Positions 50,888 through 59,418 are shown, counted from the first letter of the stretch. The stretch is 64,000 nt of DNA from Candidatus Gastranaerophilales bacterium (GCA_944324845.1 CALUXX010000002.1:230496-294495), one strand, 5' to 3'. The notes: generated by a model from the letters alone, not told the origin. Made by a program: numbers and translations.

Positions 50888-52012
50888 TTATTCAGCAAAA
50901 TATTTGTCTATATATTTAACAATAATTTTTGCGGAATTACCATTACCATAAGGGTTTTGAGCCTTTAATCTTGTAGAATTTCTGTCTTTTGAAAGAATTT
51001 CAGAGCTATAAGAAATTATCTTGTCGCAATCAGCGCCAACTAATACAGAAACTCCGGCATTGATACCTTCTTGGCGTTCTGTTTCATATCTCATAACAAG
51101 AGTTGGGCATCCAAAAGAAGGAGCTTCTTCTTGAATTCCACCTGAATCTGTCAAAATCAATTTTGCATTTTTCATTAAATATACCAAATATGGGTAATCT
51201 AATGGTTTTAGAAGATAAATATTTTCGTAGTTTCCTAATCTTTCATAAATTTTGCATTTTACATTCGGATTAGGATGTACAGGAATTACAAAGGTATGAT
51301 CTTTATAATTTTGAGCAAGTTGTTCTATTGCATTTATTATTCTATCTAAACGCTCCCCGTGATTTTCTCTTCTATGTACAGTAATCAATACCAATTTATC
51401 AGTTATATTGATATTTTGTTCTTTATAAAATTCACGAGCTTTAAGCATTGTATCTTCAGATAGGCAAAATAGCGCATCAATAACGGTATTACCTGTTACG
51501 TGAATAATTTTTTCAGAAATATCTTCTTTTAATAGTGCATTTTTATTTTTTTCTGTTGGAGCAAAGTGCATTGCCGCAACTCTTGATGTCATTTGACGCA
51601 TAATTTCTTCAGGAAATGGTTCATAGATATCATAAGAGCGCAAACCTGCTTCTACGTGAAATACAGGAACTTTTCTATAAAAACTGGCCAAAGCACCGCA
51701 TAAAACTGTCATTGTGTCACCTTGAACAATGGTTGCATCAATTTTGTTATGTTCAAAAACTCTGTCGATAGAATTTAATATTCTTGCTTGAATTTCGACA
51801 AGTGTTTGATTTTCTCGCATACAATCCAAGTTTACATCAGCTTTTAAACCAAAGTATGCCAAAGTTTGGTTGGATAATTCTTTTTGTTGTTCTGTATTAC
51901 AAACTATAACCCTATATTTATCAGGGTATTTTTTTAACTCCAAAATAATGGGAGCTAATTTTATAACTTCTGGTCTTGTTCCGAAAACAAATAATATATT
52001 CTTCTTATTCAT
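50888..52012 (-). CDS. wecB: UDP-N-acetylglucosamine 2-epimerase (non-hydrolysing)
   Basis: 374 aa, two Rossmann-like lobes. Motifs: FVFGTRPEVIKLAPIILELK at the N-terminus, VQGDTMTVLCGALASFYRKV, VEAGLRSYDIYEPFPEEIMR, LITVHRRENHGERL and LTDSGGIQEEAPSFGCPTLV. It converts UDP-GlcNAc to UDP-ManNAc for surface polysaccharide. No other polysaccharide genes are adjacent. No SD is evident, and TATAAT lies 11 nt before the ATG, so the leader is at most a few nucleotides. Confidence 0.96.
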   Translation of the reverse strand: MNKKNILFVFGTRPEVIKLAPIILELKKYPDKYRVIVCNTEQQKELSNQTLAYFGLKADVNLDCMRENQTLVEIQARILNSIDRVFEHNKIDATIVQGDTMTVLCGALASFYRKVPVFHVEAGLRSYDIYEPFPEEIMRQMTSRVAAMHFAPTEKNKNALLKEDISEKIIHVTGNTVIDALFCLSEDTMLKAREFYKEQNINITDKLVLITVHRRENHGERLDRIINAIEQLAQNYKDHTFVIPVHPNPNVKCKIYERLGNYENIYLLKPLDYPYLVYLMKNAKLILTDSGGIQEEAPSFGCPTLVMRYETERQEGINAGVSVLVGADCDKIISYSSEILSKDRNSTRLKAQNPYGNGNSAKIIVKYIDKYFAE

Positions 52013-52132
52013 ACTTGTAGTTTATTATAAAAATTATAATTTTACAATTAAACTTTTAACCTGAATTAATAGACAAATATGCTATATAAAATTTGGACTA
52101 TAGCGAATATCATAACACATAAGGAGGCGAAG

Positions 52133-52366
52133 ATGTTTGATTTATATATACTGGACTCCTGTCCATATTGTCAGAAAGTCATGAAATATATTGATTCTAA
52201 GGGGATAAAGTATCACAAGTTTGATACTAAAAATAAAGATAATGTATTAAGGTTATTATCTATCGGCGGAAAAGATCAAGTACCTTTTTTGCATGATGAA
52301 GATAATGGTGAAAAAATTTACGAATCAGATAAGATTATTGAATACATTGAAAAAATAAACGGATAA
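52133..52366 (+). CDS. Glutaredoxin-like thiol-disulfide protein
   Basis: 77 aa from ATG 52133 (SD AAGGAGG); 18 upstream in-frame codons are leader. The start FDLYILDSCPYCQKVMKYID contains the CPYC dithiol; the cis-Pro is in KDQVPFLHDE and the glutathione-side loop is YESDKIIEYIE. It fits the glutaredoxin/GST N-domain family. Only 4 bp separate its stop from the Hcp-like gene, so the two are one operon. Confidence 0.9.
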   Translation: MFDLYILDSCPYCQKVMKYIDSKGIKYHKFDTKNKDNVLRLLSIGGKDQVPFLHDEDNGEKIYESDKIIEYIEKING

Positions 52367-52370
52367 AATT

Positions 52371-53972
52371 ATGACAAATAACAACAGAAAAAGAAATGAA
52401 AATATTGATGTAAATGAATGTGTATCAAGAGCTACATGTTCTGTAGCTCCGACTATAGCATCTTTAGAAAATCTTGCAGTAATTATATTAAAGCATTTAA
52501 GTTATTATTTAAAAGAATTAAATAATATAGGTGTTAAAAACTTACAAATTCAGCATGAAGTTGTAAATATTCTTGCAACGATGACGGCACTAAATGAATT
52601 TAGTGATCATGAATTTTATGCAGTAGTTCGCAAGGGATATTTTATTCTTGAAGAAGTAAAAAGAACATATAATGATATTGAGATATTATCGTATAAAAAG
52701 CCTGAATTTATAAATACATCCCCTGATTTTAATGAGCATACGACACTGGCTAAGGCAATAAGACTTGGTGAAAATAATAGTATTATTCCTGATAAAGACT
52801 TTGAACTAAATAAGTTTGTTACAATATTGCTTATTTCATTACAAAGTATAAGTTTAAATTTGATAAATTATTCTAATTTAGCGGAATTTGATGAAGATAT
52901 TTTTCATCAAATTTTGTCAGCTTTAAATAAATTAAATAATCCTCAAATTACAAAACAAATGCTAAAAGATGAAATTCGTGAAATCTCTCTTTTAGACGTG
53001 AATTTACAGATTAAAATTGCTGAGAAATTCTTAGAATACTATGGAGGAATAAGTAAAGTCGAAGTTTCTCATTCAACTCGAAGCGGAAAGGCAATTTTAG
53101 TTGCAGGAAATAATTTCTCTAATCTTTATGATGTTCTTCGCATCACTCAAGGCAAAGGTATTGATGTTTATTCTCATTCAAATTTGCTAATCGCCCATGC
53201 AATGTCAAAATTTAGAGAATTTGAGCATTTTCAGGGGCATTACGGAAGCAAGACCGAAAATTGTATCCTTGATTTTGCAACATTTCCAGGTTCAATTTTG
53301 ATGACAAAGAATTTCCGTAATAATACCGAATATTTATATCGCGGAAGGTTATTTTCAACGGATTATATCGTTCCAACAGGAGTTAAGCGTGTTGTAAATA
53401 ATAATTTTGAGCCGTTGGTTGAAGAATCAATCAAGGCCAAAGGATTTTCTAAAGGTAAAATCAAAGACAAAACTTTGTTAGGTTACGATGAAGATGAAGT
53501 TGTTGCAAAATTCAAACAAATTGTTGCACAACTTAAAAACGGCTCATTGAAAAGACTTTATATTATTGGAATAGATGCTTTAACCGAAAGAGAAAATGTA
53601 TATTACCACGAACTTATGAATGCCTTGGAACCGAATGAGTTTGCAATAAGCTTTTCTTATGAGGGAAAAGAGGAAAATGTACTATCTATAAATGTAGGTA
53701 ATTATATTCCTTTGATGAGCAGGTTGTTGAAACTATTGTTTGAAGATTATGATATAACTAGTCCGAATATAACATTCTTTTTCACAACTTGTGATGTAAT
53801 ATCACTTTCAGCAGTTCTTGCAATGTCTGTAAAAGGTGTCAAAAATATTTATATGACCCAATGCTTGCCAACAGTAATAAATCCACTGGTATTCACTGTA
53901 TTTGAGCATGAATACCACGTTAAAGCAATAAGTTCTGTCAAACAGGATCTAAAAGAAATAAGGGAAGAATAA
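52371..53972 (+). CDS. Hybrid-cluster-protein (Hcp)-family protein lacking cluster ligands
   Basis: 533 aa. The fold signature of Hcp is clear: ILVAGNNFSNLYDVLRITQG, GIDVYSHSNLLIAHAMSKFR, FQGHYGSKTENCILDFATFP, ILMTKNFRNN and RLFSTDYIVPTGVKRVVNNN. Using the published Desulfovibrio ligand numbering, H244 is N247, E268 is N271 (same 24-residue spacing), C312 is F315, and C406 (GCD) is I401 (GID). The C434, C459 and E494/K496 motifs are replaced by FSYEG, NVGNY and TTCDVIS. Of the four N-terminal Fe-S cysteines only C17 and C23 have counterparts. It cannot bind the hybrid cluster in the known way; the present function is unknown. Confidence 0.8.
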   Translation: MTNNNRKRNENIDVNECVSRATCSVAPTIASLENLAVIILKHLSYYLKELNNIGVKNLQIQHEVVNILATMTALNEFSDHEFYAVVRKGYFILEEVKRTYNDIEILSYKKPEFINTSPDFNEHTTLAKAIRLGENNSIIPDKDFELNKFVTILLISLQSISLNLINYSNLAEFDEDIFHQILSALNKLNNPQITKQMLKDEIREISLLDVNLQIKIAEKFLEYYGGISKVEVSHSTRSGKAILVAGNNFSNLYDVLRITQGKGIDVYSHSNLLIAHAMSKFREFEHFQGHYGSKTENCILDFATFPGSILMTKNFRNNTEYLYRGRLFSTDYIVPTGVKRVVNNNFEPLVEESIKAKGFSKGKIKDKTLLGYDEDEVVAKFKQIVAQLKNGSLKRLYIIGIDALTERENVYYHELMNALEPNEFAISFSYEGKEENVLSINVGNYIPLMSRLLKLLFEDYDITSPNITFFFTTCDVISLSAVLAMSVKGVKNIYMTQCLPTVINPLVFTVFEHEYHVKAISSVKQDLKEIREE

Positions 53973-54006
53973 AAAATAAGGCATCTGTATAGATGCCTTA
54001 TTTTTT
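53971..54006. terminator. Bidirectional terminator
   Basis: AAAAAATAAGGCATCT and AGATGCCTTATTTTTT around GTAT, between the Hcp-like gene and the 3' end of rpsG. Confidence 0.93.
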
Positions 54007-54033
54007 TTATGTAATTTATTTAGAATTACAATA

Positions 54034-54504
54034 TTAATATCTGTAATGAGCAAAAGCTTTGTTAGCTTCAGCCATTTTGTGGGTGTCTTCACGTTTTTTG
54101 CAAGCAGCACCCTGACCGTTTGAAGCGTCAATAATTTCATTAGTAAGTTTTTCGATGAAAGATTTTCCGCCTCTTTTCTTAGCAGATTCAATCAACCAAG
54201 AAGAAGAAAGAGCAAACCCTCTATCAGCCTTAACTTCGATAGGTACTTGATAAGTAGAACCACCGATACGGCGAGCTTTTACTTCAAGTAAAGGTGTAGA
54301 ATTGGTCATAGCCTTTTGGAAAACTTCGATAGGATCTTGTCCAGTTCTTTCTTTAATTCTTTCCATAGTAGCGTAGAAAATCTTTTCAGCTAAAGATTTT
54401 TTACCACGACGCATAATTCTGTTGATAAATTTAGAAATATCAACACTGTTATATACCGGATCTGCTAATGGTATTCTTTTTGCAGGTTTAGAACGTCTTG
54501 ACAT
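54034..54504 (-). CDS. rpsG: 30S ribosomal protein S7 (uS7)
   Basis: 156 aa: DPVYNSVDISKFINRIMRRG, GQDPIEVFQKAMTNSTPLLE, RRIGGSTYQVPIEV and the C-terminal HKMAEANKAFAHYRY. It nucleates assembly of the 30S head. The start overlaps the rpsL stop by one base (TAATG). A terminator follows directly; fusA and tuf, the usual downstream genes of the str operon, are absent. Confidence 0.98.
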   Translation of the reverse strand: MSRRSKPAKRIPLADPVYNSVDISKFINRIMRRGKKSLAEKIFYATMERIKERTGQDPIEVFQKAMTNSTPLLEVKARRIGGSTYQVPIEVKADRGFALSSSWLIESAKKRGGKSFIEKLTNEIIDASNGQGAACKKREDTHKMAEANKAFAHYRY

Positions 54505-54890
54505 TACTTCTTACCTCCCTTTGCATTCTTTTTAGCACCATATTTAGATCTGCTTTGAGCGCGGTTAGCAACACCAGCAGTATCTAAAGTACCGCGGACG
54601 ATGTGGTAACGTACACCAGGTAAATCCTTAACACGACCGCCACGGATAAGAACAACACTGTGTTCTTGTAGGTTGTGACCAATACCCGGAATATATGAAG
54701 TTACTTCAAATCCATTTGTTAATCTAACTCTGGCAACTTTTCTTAATGCAGAGTTTGGTTTTTTAGGGGTTGTTGTGTAAACCCTTGTGCATACTCCACG
54801 TCTTTGAGGACAATTCATCAAAGCTGGAGATTTTGTTTTGTCTTGTAACTTTTTACGTTCAGAACGTACAAGTTGATTAATAGTTGGCAT
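54504..54890 (-). CDS. rpsL: 30S ribosomal protein S12 (uS12)
   Basis: 128 aa from ATG 54890 (SD AAAGGAG); the eight preceding in-frame codons are leader. [37 protein letters not shown] (K43, K44) and [20 protein letters not shown] (K88) are the decoding-centre loops, with wild-type lysines at both classic streptomycin-resistance positions. Confidence 0.98.
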   Translation of the reverse strand: MPTINQLVRSERKKLQDKTKSPALMNCPQRRGVCTRVYTTTPKKPNSALRKVARVRLTNGFEVTSYIPGIGHNLQEHSVVLIRGGRVKDLPGVRYHIVRGTLDTAGVANRAQSRSKYGAKKNAKGGKK

Positions 54891-55005
54891 AATTTCTCCT
54901 TTTAATTTTACCAATTTGCCCTACCTAAGTCTTACTGGGAACTTGGGCTTCGTATCCCGACTTACTACATTTACCAGCCACAAAATTCAGCACGAAATAT
55001 CGACT

Positions 55006-55034
55006 AGTATATACAATTATGTAACACCAACCAA
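55006..55034 (-). promoter_or_regulatory. Candidate rpsL-rpsG promoter and structured leader
   Basis: Minus strand: TTGGTT (55034-55029), 17-bp spacer, TATACT (55011-55006), giving a leader of about 105 nt. Within it AAGTC...GACTT encloses GGG...CCC (54925-54960), a possible ribosomal-protein-binding hairpin. A TTGACA further upstream (about 55047) is badly spaced. Confidence 0.5.
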
Positions 55035-55068
55035 ACTCTTTTGTCAACTGATGGTTAAGATTTTTTAC

Positions 55069-55473
55069 CTATTTTGCATTATAATCAATGATTTTCGACA
55101 ATTTATAAATTCTCGGGTATTTGCCCAAAAGTGAGAATAAAGTCATATAGACTGTTAAGCCTAATATAAAAATTTGAACAAGTGACCAATGAAATAGTAT
55201 AGGTCTGTTAAATAAAAACAATATCTGGGCTGTTAAATAATTTATAAACGGGATATACTTTAAAAATTCTGCAATAAGTCCTATTCCCATTGAAAGAACA
55301 AAGAATAACAGAGCAATAAATATTGATTGCAATGCATTAAATCTTATAAAATGTGAAGCGTGTTTTTTTCTCACATATAGTATAAGCAAGATAATAACAC
55401 CACCCCAACCGGCAGTAAGATATGATATTGCTGATCCCAGTCTGTCGAATATACTGACAGAAGATTTAGTCAT
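55069..55473 (-). CDS. Tic20-like small membrane protein
   Basis: 134 aa with about four hydrophobic segments: DRLGSAISYLTAGWGGVIIL, the conserved-looking HASHFIRFNALQSIFIALLF, FLKYIPFINYLTAQILFLF, and LVQIFILGLTVYMTLFSLLG. The RFNALQS segment after the first helix is reminiscent of the Tic20/Ycf60 and related DUF4870 families in Cyanobacteria. The start overlaps the TPR gene stop by one base, so they are coupled. Confidence 0.6.
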   Translation of the reverse strand: MTKSSVSIFDRLGSAISYLTAGWGGVIILLILYVRKKHASHFIRFNALQSIFIALLFFVLSMGIGLIAEFLKYIPFINYLTAQILFLFNRPILFHWSLVQIFILGLTVYMTLFSLLGKYPRIYKLSKIIDYNAK

Positions 55474-56525
55474 TATTTACACCCACCGCAATTTACATAA
55501 TCTTCAACAACTTGGCTATATATAAGTCGATATTCATCGTTATCGGGAGCCAAGGAAATAGATGATTTATAAGAACCGATTGCTTTTTCTATATCATTAT
55601 CCAAATAATGAGCATTGCCAAGCAGCATATAAATTTCTGCATCATTTGGAGTTACTCGTAATGCTTTTTTGTATAAATCAATAGATTCTGAAATTTTATC
55701 TAATGTAGAATATAAGTTTGCTAATAATACATAAGCGTTTGGTGATTTTGGATCAAAATCTATTGCTTTTTGGAACATTTCTATAGCTTTATCATAACGT
55801 TTAAATTCAGTCATTGAAATAGCATAGCAGATATAAATTTTATATTTATCATCTGTCATAGATAAAGCTTTTTCATAATAAGAATATGCTTGTTGTTCTT
55901 CTTTCATCAAAGTTGAAGCATTACCGATACAAACTGCAACTAATTCATTATCAGGGTTTAGAACAAAAACCTTTTTGAATAATTTTAGAGCTGTTTCATA
56001 ATCGTGTAATTTAAAGCAAACATTACCCAAATCTATTAGGGCACCTGAGTTTTCAGGATCAAGTGAAAGTGCTTTTTCATAATAAGCTTTTGCTTCTACA
56101 TAATCTTCAATATCTTGATATAAAAGAGCAATAGCATTATATACAGCAGGATTTGTTGAGTTCAAATCAATAGCACGGTTGTAATAAAAAAGTGCTTTTG
56201 AAAAGTTTTTCCACTCAGCAAAAACATTTCCGATATTATAATAAATCAAGAAATTTTTCGGATTAATTTCAAGTGCTTTGTTGTAATAAGAAAGTGATTT
56301 TCTGAAATCTCTTTCGTAGAACCACATAGTTCCCATACCGACCAAAGCTTTAATATCATCAGGTTTAATAGCCAAAAGGCTGTCTAAAACTGACATAACT
56401 TTGTCATAATCTCTTTGCTGAATATACAATTCAGATAACTCGTGATAGTTTTCAATATTGTTAGGCTCTTTTGCCATTTTAACGACTAATTCGTTAATCT
56501 TCTCATTTAAACTCAAATTTTCCAT
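55473..56525 (-). CDS. Multi-TPR protein (350 aa)
   Basis: Nearly the whole protein is a chain of about nine TPR units in 34-residue register: LLAIKPDDIKALVGMGTMWF, YYNKALEINPKNFLIYYNIG, YYNRAIDLNSTNPAVYNAIA, YYEKALSLDPENSGALIDLG, MFQKAIDFDPKSPNAYVLLA, LYKKALRVTPNDAEIYMLLG and more. No signal peptide; it ends NCGGCK. It is a cytoplasmic scaffold, linked by overlap to the Tic20-like gene. TATAAT (56532-56537) is exactly 6 nt before the ATG, with no SD: leaderless candidate. Confidence 0.85.
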   Translation of the reverse strand: MENLSLNEKINELVVKMAKEPNNIENYHELSELYIQQRDYDKVMSVLDSLLAIKPDDIKALVGMGTMWFYERDFRKSLSYYNKALEINPKNFLIYYNIGNVFAEWKNFSKALFYYNRAIDLNSTNPAVYNAIALLYQDIEDYVEAKAYYEKALSLDPENSGALIDLGNVCFKLHDYETALKLFKKVFVLNPDNELVAVCIGNASTLMKEEQQAYSYYEKALSMTDDKYKIYICYAISMTEFKRYDKAIEMFQKAIDFDPKSPNAYVLLANLYSTLDKISESIDLYKKALRVTPNDAEIYMLLGNAHYLDNDIEKAIGSYKSSISLAPDNDEYRLIYSQVVEDYVNCGGCK

Positions 56526-56578
56526 ACAATTATTATAACTTATAATTACAATTTTGTAAATAAAATAAAGTGAGCAGT

Positions 56579-57580
56579 TTAGGAAAATCTGCCATCACAT
56601 TTTGTATTACAAAATATACAATTCCCATTTTTAAGATTATATTCAAACAAGTTATAACCATTTCTGACTATAATAGGTTTGTGGCAATTTTTGCAGTATG
56701 TGCTTGAAGTTTGAACATTGGCAAGATTGCCTGTATATACATAATTCAATCCTGAGCGAATAGCGATATTTCTGGCAGTGATTAATGTTTCAAAATCAGT
56801 TGCGGGGTAATTTGTGAATTTATAATTTGGGAAGAATGCGCTGAAGTGTAGTGGAACATCAGGACCTAAATTTTCCAAAATCCATTCACATTGTTCTTGT
56901 ATCATATCAGGTGAATCATTTTCTCCTTTTATAAGCATTGTTGTTAATTCTACCCAGCAATTAGTTTCATTTTTAACATATTTTATAGTGTCTAGTATTG
57001 GTTTAAGGTGAGCGTGGCAATTTTTCTTATAAAAATCTTCACTAAAACCTTTTAGATCAATATTTGCAGCATCCATATATTGAAAAAATTCTTTAGCAGG
57101 TTCCGGGTTAATAAATCCTGAGGTAACCGCAACTGTTTTAATGTCATTTTCTTGGCATAGTTTTGCACAATCAACTGCATATTCAAAAAATATTATAGGA
57201 TCATTATAAGTGAATGCGACACTTTTGCAGTTATAGTGTTTTGCAATTTGTACTATTTCTTGCGGGGATGTTTTGTTAAGTTTAAAATCAGGATTTTTAT
57301 TTTTTGTAGTTTTCCAATTTTGGCAGAATTGGCAACCCATATTACATCCTAAAGTTCCAAATGATAGAACAGGTGTGTTTGGATAAAATTGATAAAGCGG
57401 TTTTTTCTCAATAGGGTCAATCGCAAGGCCTGTATTGTATCCGTATGTTGTAAGAACAATTTCATTTCCATTATTTTTTCTAACGTGGCAAAAACCTTCT
57501 TGACCTTTTTTAAGGATACAATTTCTTGGGCAGATATTACATTGAATTTTATTATCGCTTAACAAAGTTTGATATTTCAT
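56579..57580 (-). CDS. amrS: AmmeMemoRadiSam system radical SAM enzyme
   Basis: 333 aa from ATG 57580; upstream in-frame codons run into the divergent gene. The N-terminal CNICPRNCILKKGQEGFCHV binds an extra cluster; the radical SAM motif is CNMGCQFCQNW. VAFTYNDPIIFFEYAVD and NIDLKGFSEDFYK follow, and a zinc-ribbon-like end (YCKNCHKPIIV...CIFCNTKC). This architecture is AmrS/PflA-like. It is divergent from the Memo-AMMECR1 gene with 21 bp between start codons. Substrate unknown. Confidence 0.92.
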   Translation of the reverse strand: MKYQTLLSDNKIQCNICPRNCILKKGQEGFCHVRKNNGNEIVLTTYGYNTGLAIDPIEKKPLYQFYPNTPVLSFGTLGCNMGCQFCQNWKTTKNKNPDFKLNKTSPQEIVQIAKHYNCKSVAFTYNDPIIFFEYAVDCAKLCQENDIKTVAVTSGFINPEPAKEFFQYMDAANIDLKGFSEDFYKKNCHAHLKPILDTIKYVKNETNCWVELTTMLIKGENDSPDMIQEQCEWILENLGPDVPLHFSAFFPNYKFTNYPATDFETLITARNIAIRSGLNYVYTGNLANVQTSSTYCKNCHKPIIVRNGYNLFEYNLKNGNCIFCNTKCDGRFS

Positions 57581-57585
57581 AAGAT

Positions 57586-57597
57586 GTATTATAATAC
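57586..57597. promoter_or_regulatory. 12-bp palindromic double -10 element of the AmmeMemoRadiSam locus
   Basis: GTATTATAATAC holds TATAAT on the plus strand (57590-57595) and on the minus strand (57593-57588). Each hexamer ends about 6-7 nt from its start codon (ATG 57602 plus, ATG 57580 minus), so both mRNAs are predicted to start at or within one nucleotide of the ATG. Confidence 0.65.
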
Positions 57598-57601
57598 TAT
57601 T

Positions 57602-58939
57602 ATGAGAAAAATAAAACAACCATCTGTTGCCGGAACATTTTACAGTGCTAATCCGGAAGATTTAAAAATTCAAATTGAAAGTTTTGCAAAAGAGAACAGA
57701 AATATTTATGAAGTTTCGACTCGTGCGGTTATTGTACCGCATGCCGGGTTAATTTATTCAGGAAGATTAGCTTTTGAGGGAATAAATCAGTTAGATAAAA
57801 ATATTAAAAATATATTTGTTATTGCACCTTCTCATAGAGTTCCATTTGAAGGTTGTGTTGTTTCAAGTTTTGATGCGTGGTTAACTCCGTTAGGTGAGAT
57901 TGAAGTTAATCAGGATATAAATAAAGAATTAAACGAAAATTTCGGATTAGAATATAATGATAATGCTTTTCTTCCTGAGCATTCTGTTGAAATTCAACTT
58001 CCGATTATTCAATCTGTATTTAGGGAAGTAAAAATTGTTCCAATTCTTGTTGGGCGTGAAAATCCTGTAAATATTCAAAATATAATAAATTATTATTATA
58101 AAAATCCGGATAACGGGTTTGTAATATCATCTGATTTGAGTCATTTTTTAAAAGATAATGAGGCAAAAAATTTGGATGATATGACGGCTCAAATGATTGA
58201 ATCAGGTTTGTGTGACAACTTTAAATATGAACAAGCTTGTGGCGCTGTTGGAATTTTAGGGTTGGTAAATTTTGCTCAGGAAAATGATTTTTCTTTAATA
58301 AGAATTGATATGACAAATTCATCTTCTGTAACCGGCGATAAATCAAGTGTTGTAGGTTACGGATGCTGGTTTTTATATGAAGGACAAAAAAATGAATTCT
58401 TAAAAAGGTATTATTCAGATTTTATTTTAAAATTATGCAGACTTAGTATTAATTCTCGATTTGATAGGGATGAAATCGAGGTTAAATTTCCGTATGTTTT
58501 TTATCAATTAGGTGCATCTTTTGTAACCCTTGAAAAGAAAAATCTTTTGCGAGGTTGTATAGGTTCAATTATTGCACAGCGTTCTTTGATAGAAGATTTA
58601 ATTATAAATTCGCAAAATGCAGCGTTTAGGGATCCTCGTTTTAAACCTGTTGAAAAAGAAGAAGTCCCTGAACTTGATATTGCTGTATCGTTGCTTTCAA
58701 CCCCGAAATTGATGAAATTTGATTCTGAACAAGATTTGTTAGATAAAATAGTTCCTTTTAAAGATGGAATTATAATAAGAGATGGAAACTATCAGGCAGT
58801 TTATTTGCCGTCAGTTTGGGAGCAGCTTCCTGATAAAAAAGAATTTCTGAATTCGTTAAAAGTTAAGGCTGGCTTGCCGAGAAATTATTTTTCTGAGACT
58901 TTTGAAGCTTATCGTTTTGAAACTGATTATATAAAATAG
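57602..58939 (+). CDS. Memo-AMMECR1 fusion (AmmeMemoRadiSam proteins B and A)
   Basis: 445 aa from ATG 57602. Residues 1-265 are a Memo domain (QPSVAGTFYSANPEDLKIQI; VIVPHAGLIYSGRLAFEGIN; FVIAPSHRVPFEGCVVSSFD; FLPEHSVEIQLPIIQ; VISSDLSHFLKD). Residues about 285-445 are an AMMECR1 domain (FPYVFYQLGASFVTLEKKNL; RGCIGSIIAQRSLIEDLIIN; RDGNYQAVYLPSVWEQLPDK). With the divergent radical SAM gene this makes a complete AmmeMemoRadiSam set in two genes. Memo may bind iron or copper in other organisms; the bacterial role is not settled. Confidence 0.93.
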   Translation: MRKIKQPSVAGTFYSANPEDLKIQIESFAKENRNIYEVSTRAVIVPHAGLIYSGRLAFEGINQLDKNIKNIFVIAPSHRVPFEGCVVSSFDAWLTPLGEIEVNQDINKELNENFGLEYNDNAFLPEHSVEIQLPIIQSVFREVKIVPILVGRENPVNIQNIINYYYKNPDNGFVISSDLSHFLKDNEAKNLDDMTAQMIESGLCDNFKYEQACGAVGILGLVNFAQENDFSLIRIDMTNSSSVTGDKSSVVGYGCWFLYEGQKNEFLKRYYSDFILKLCRLSINSRFDRDEIEVKFPYVFYQLGASFVTLEKKNLLRGCIGSIIAQRSLIEDLIINSQNAAFRDPRFKPVEKEEVPELDIAVSLLSTPKLMKFDSEQDLLDKIVPFKDGIIIRDGNYQAVYLPSVWEQLPDKKEFLNSLKVKAGLPRNYFSETFEAYRFETDYIK

Positions 58940-59035
58940 AGATTAAAGCATAATAGTTAATGTAAAATAATCCCAATTTTGTCTAATGAAAAATTGTTTT
59001 TCATCTAATAAACTAAAATAAAAAGGAGAAAAACA

Positions 59036-59374
59036 ATGTTAAAAATGATTATTAAATGGGTTGTTTTTGCACTGATGATAATGCTTGTCGGTTGGCTGAC
59101 ACCGGGATTAACTATTGCCAATTTTTTAACTGCAATGATTGCTGTTGTTGTTATTGCACTTATTAATGCTTTCATAAAACCTGTAATATTAATGTTAACT
59201 CTTCCTTTAAATTTGGTAACTTTAGGCTTATTTACTATAGTTATTAACGCATTATTATTTATGTTTACCGCATATATTGTTCCCGGAGTTGAAGTTGAAG
59301 GCTTTTTAAGTGCCTTGTTAGCTTCAGTTTTAATTTCTGTAATGTCAATAGGATTATCAAAAATTGGTGATTAA
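59036..59374 (+). CDS. Phage holin family 4 / YvlD-like membrane protein
   Basis: 112 aa with four hydrophobic helices (IIKWVVFALMIMLVGWLTPG; MIAVVVIALINAFIKPVILM; PLNLVTLGLFTIVINALLFM; SALLASVLISVMSIGLSKIG). The AFIKPVILMLTLPLNLVTLG pattern is the core of the PF04020 superfamily, widespread chromosomal proteins named for a distant holin resemblance. No phage genes are present, so the name should not be taken to mean lysis. SD AAAAGGAG. Confidence 0.88.
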   Translation: MLKMIIKWVVFALMIMLVGWLTPGLTIANFLTAMIAVVVIALINAFIKPVILMLTLPLNLVTLGLFTIVINALLFMFTAYIVPGVEVEGFLSALLASVLISVMSIGLSKIGD

Positions 59375-59380
59375 GTTAAT

Positions 59381-59418
59381 AAAAAAGAGGCGCCATTTTT
59401 AAATGGCGCCTCTTTTTT
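59381..59418. terminator. 38-bp palindromic bidirectional terminator
   Basis: AAAAAAGAGGCGCCATTT and AAATGGCGCCTCTTTTTT, a perfect stem between convergent genes. Confidence 0.95.

Noticed and set aside
59036-59374. Prophage remnant suggested by the holin-like name
   Set aside because: No endolysin, terminase, capsid or integrase nearby; the family is commonly chromosomal.
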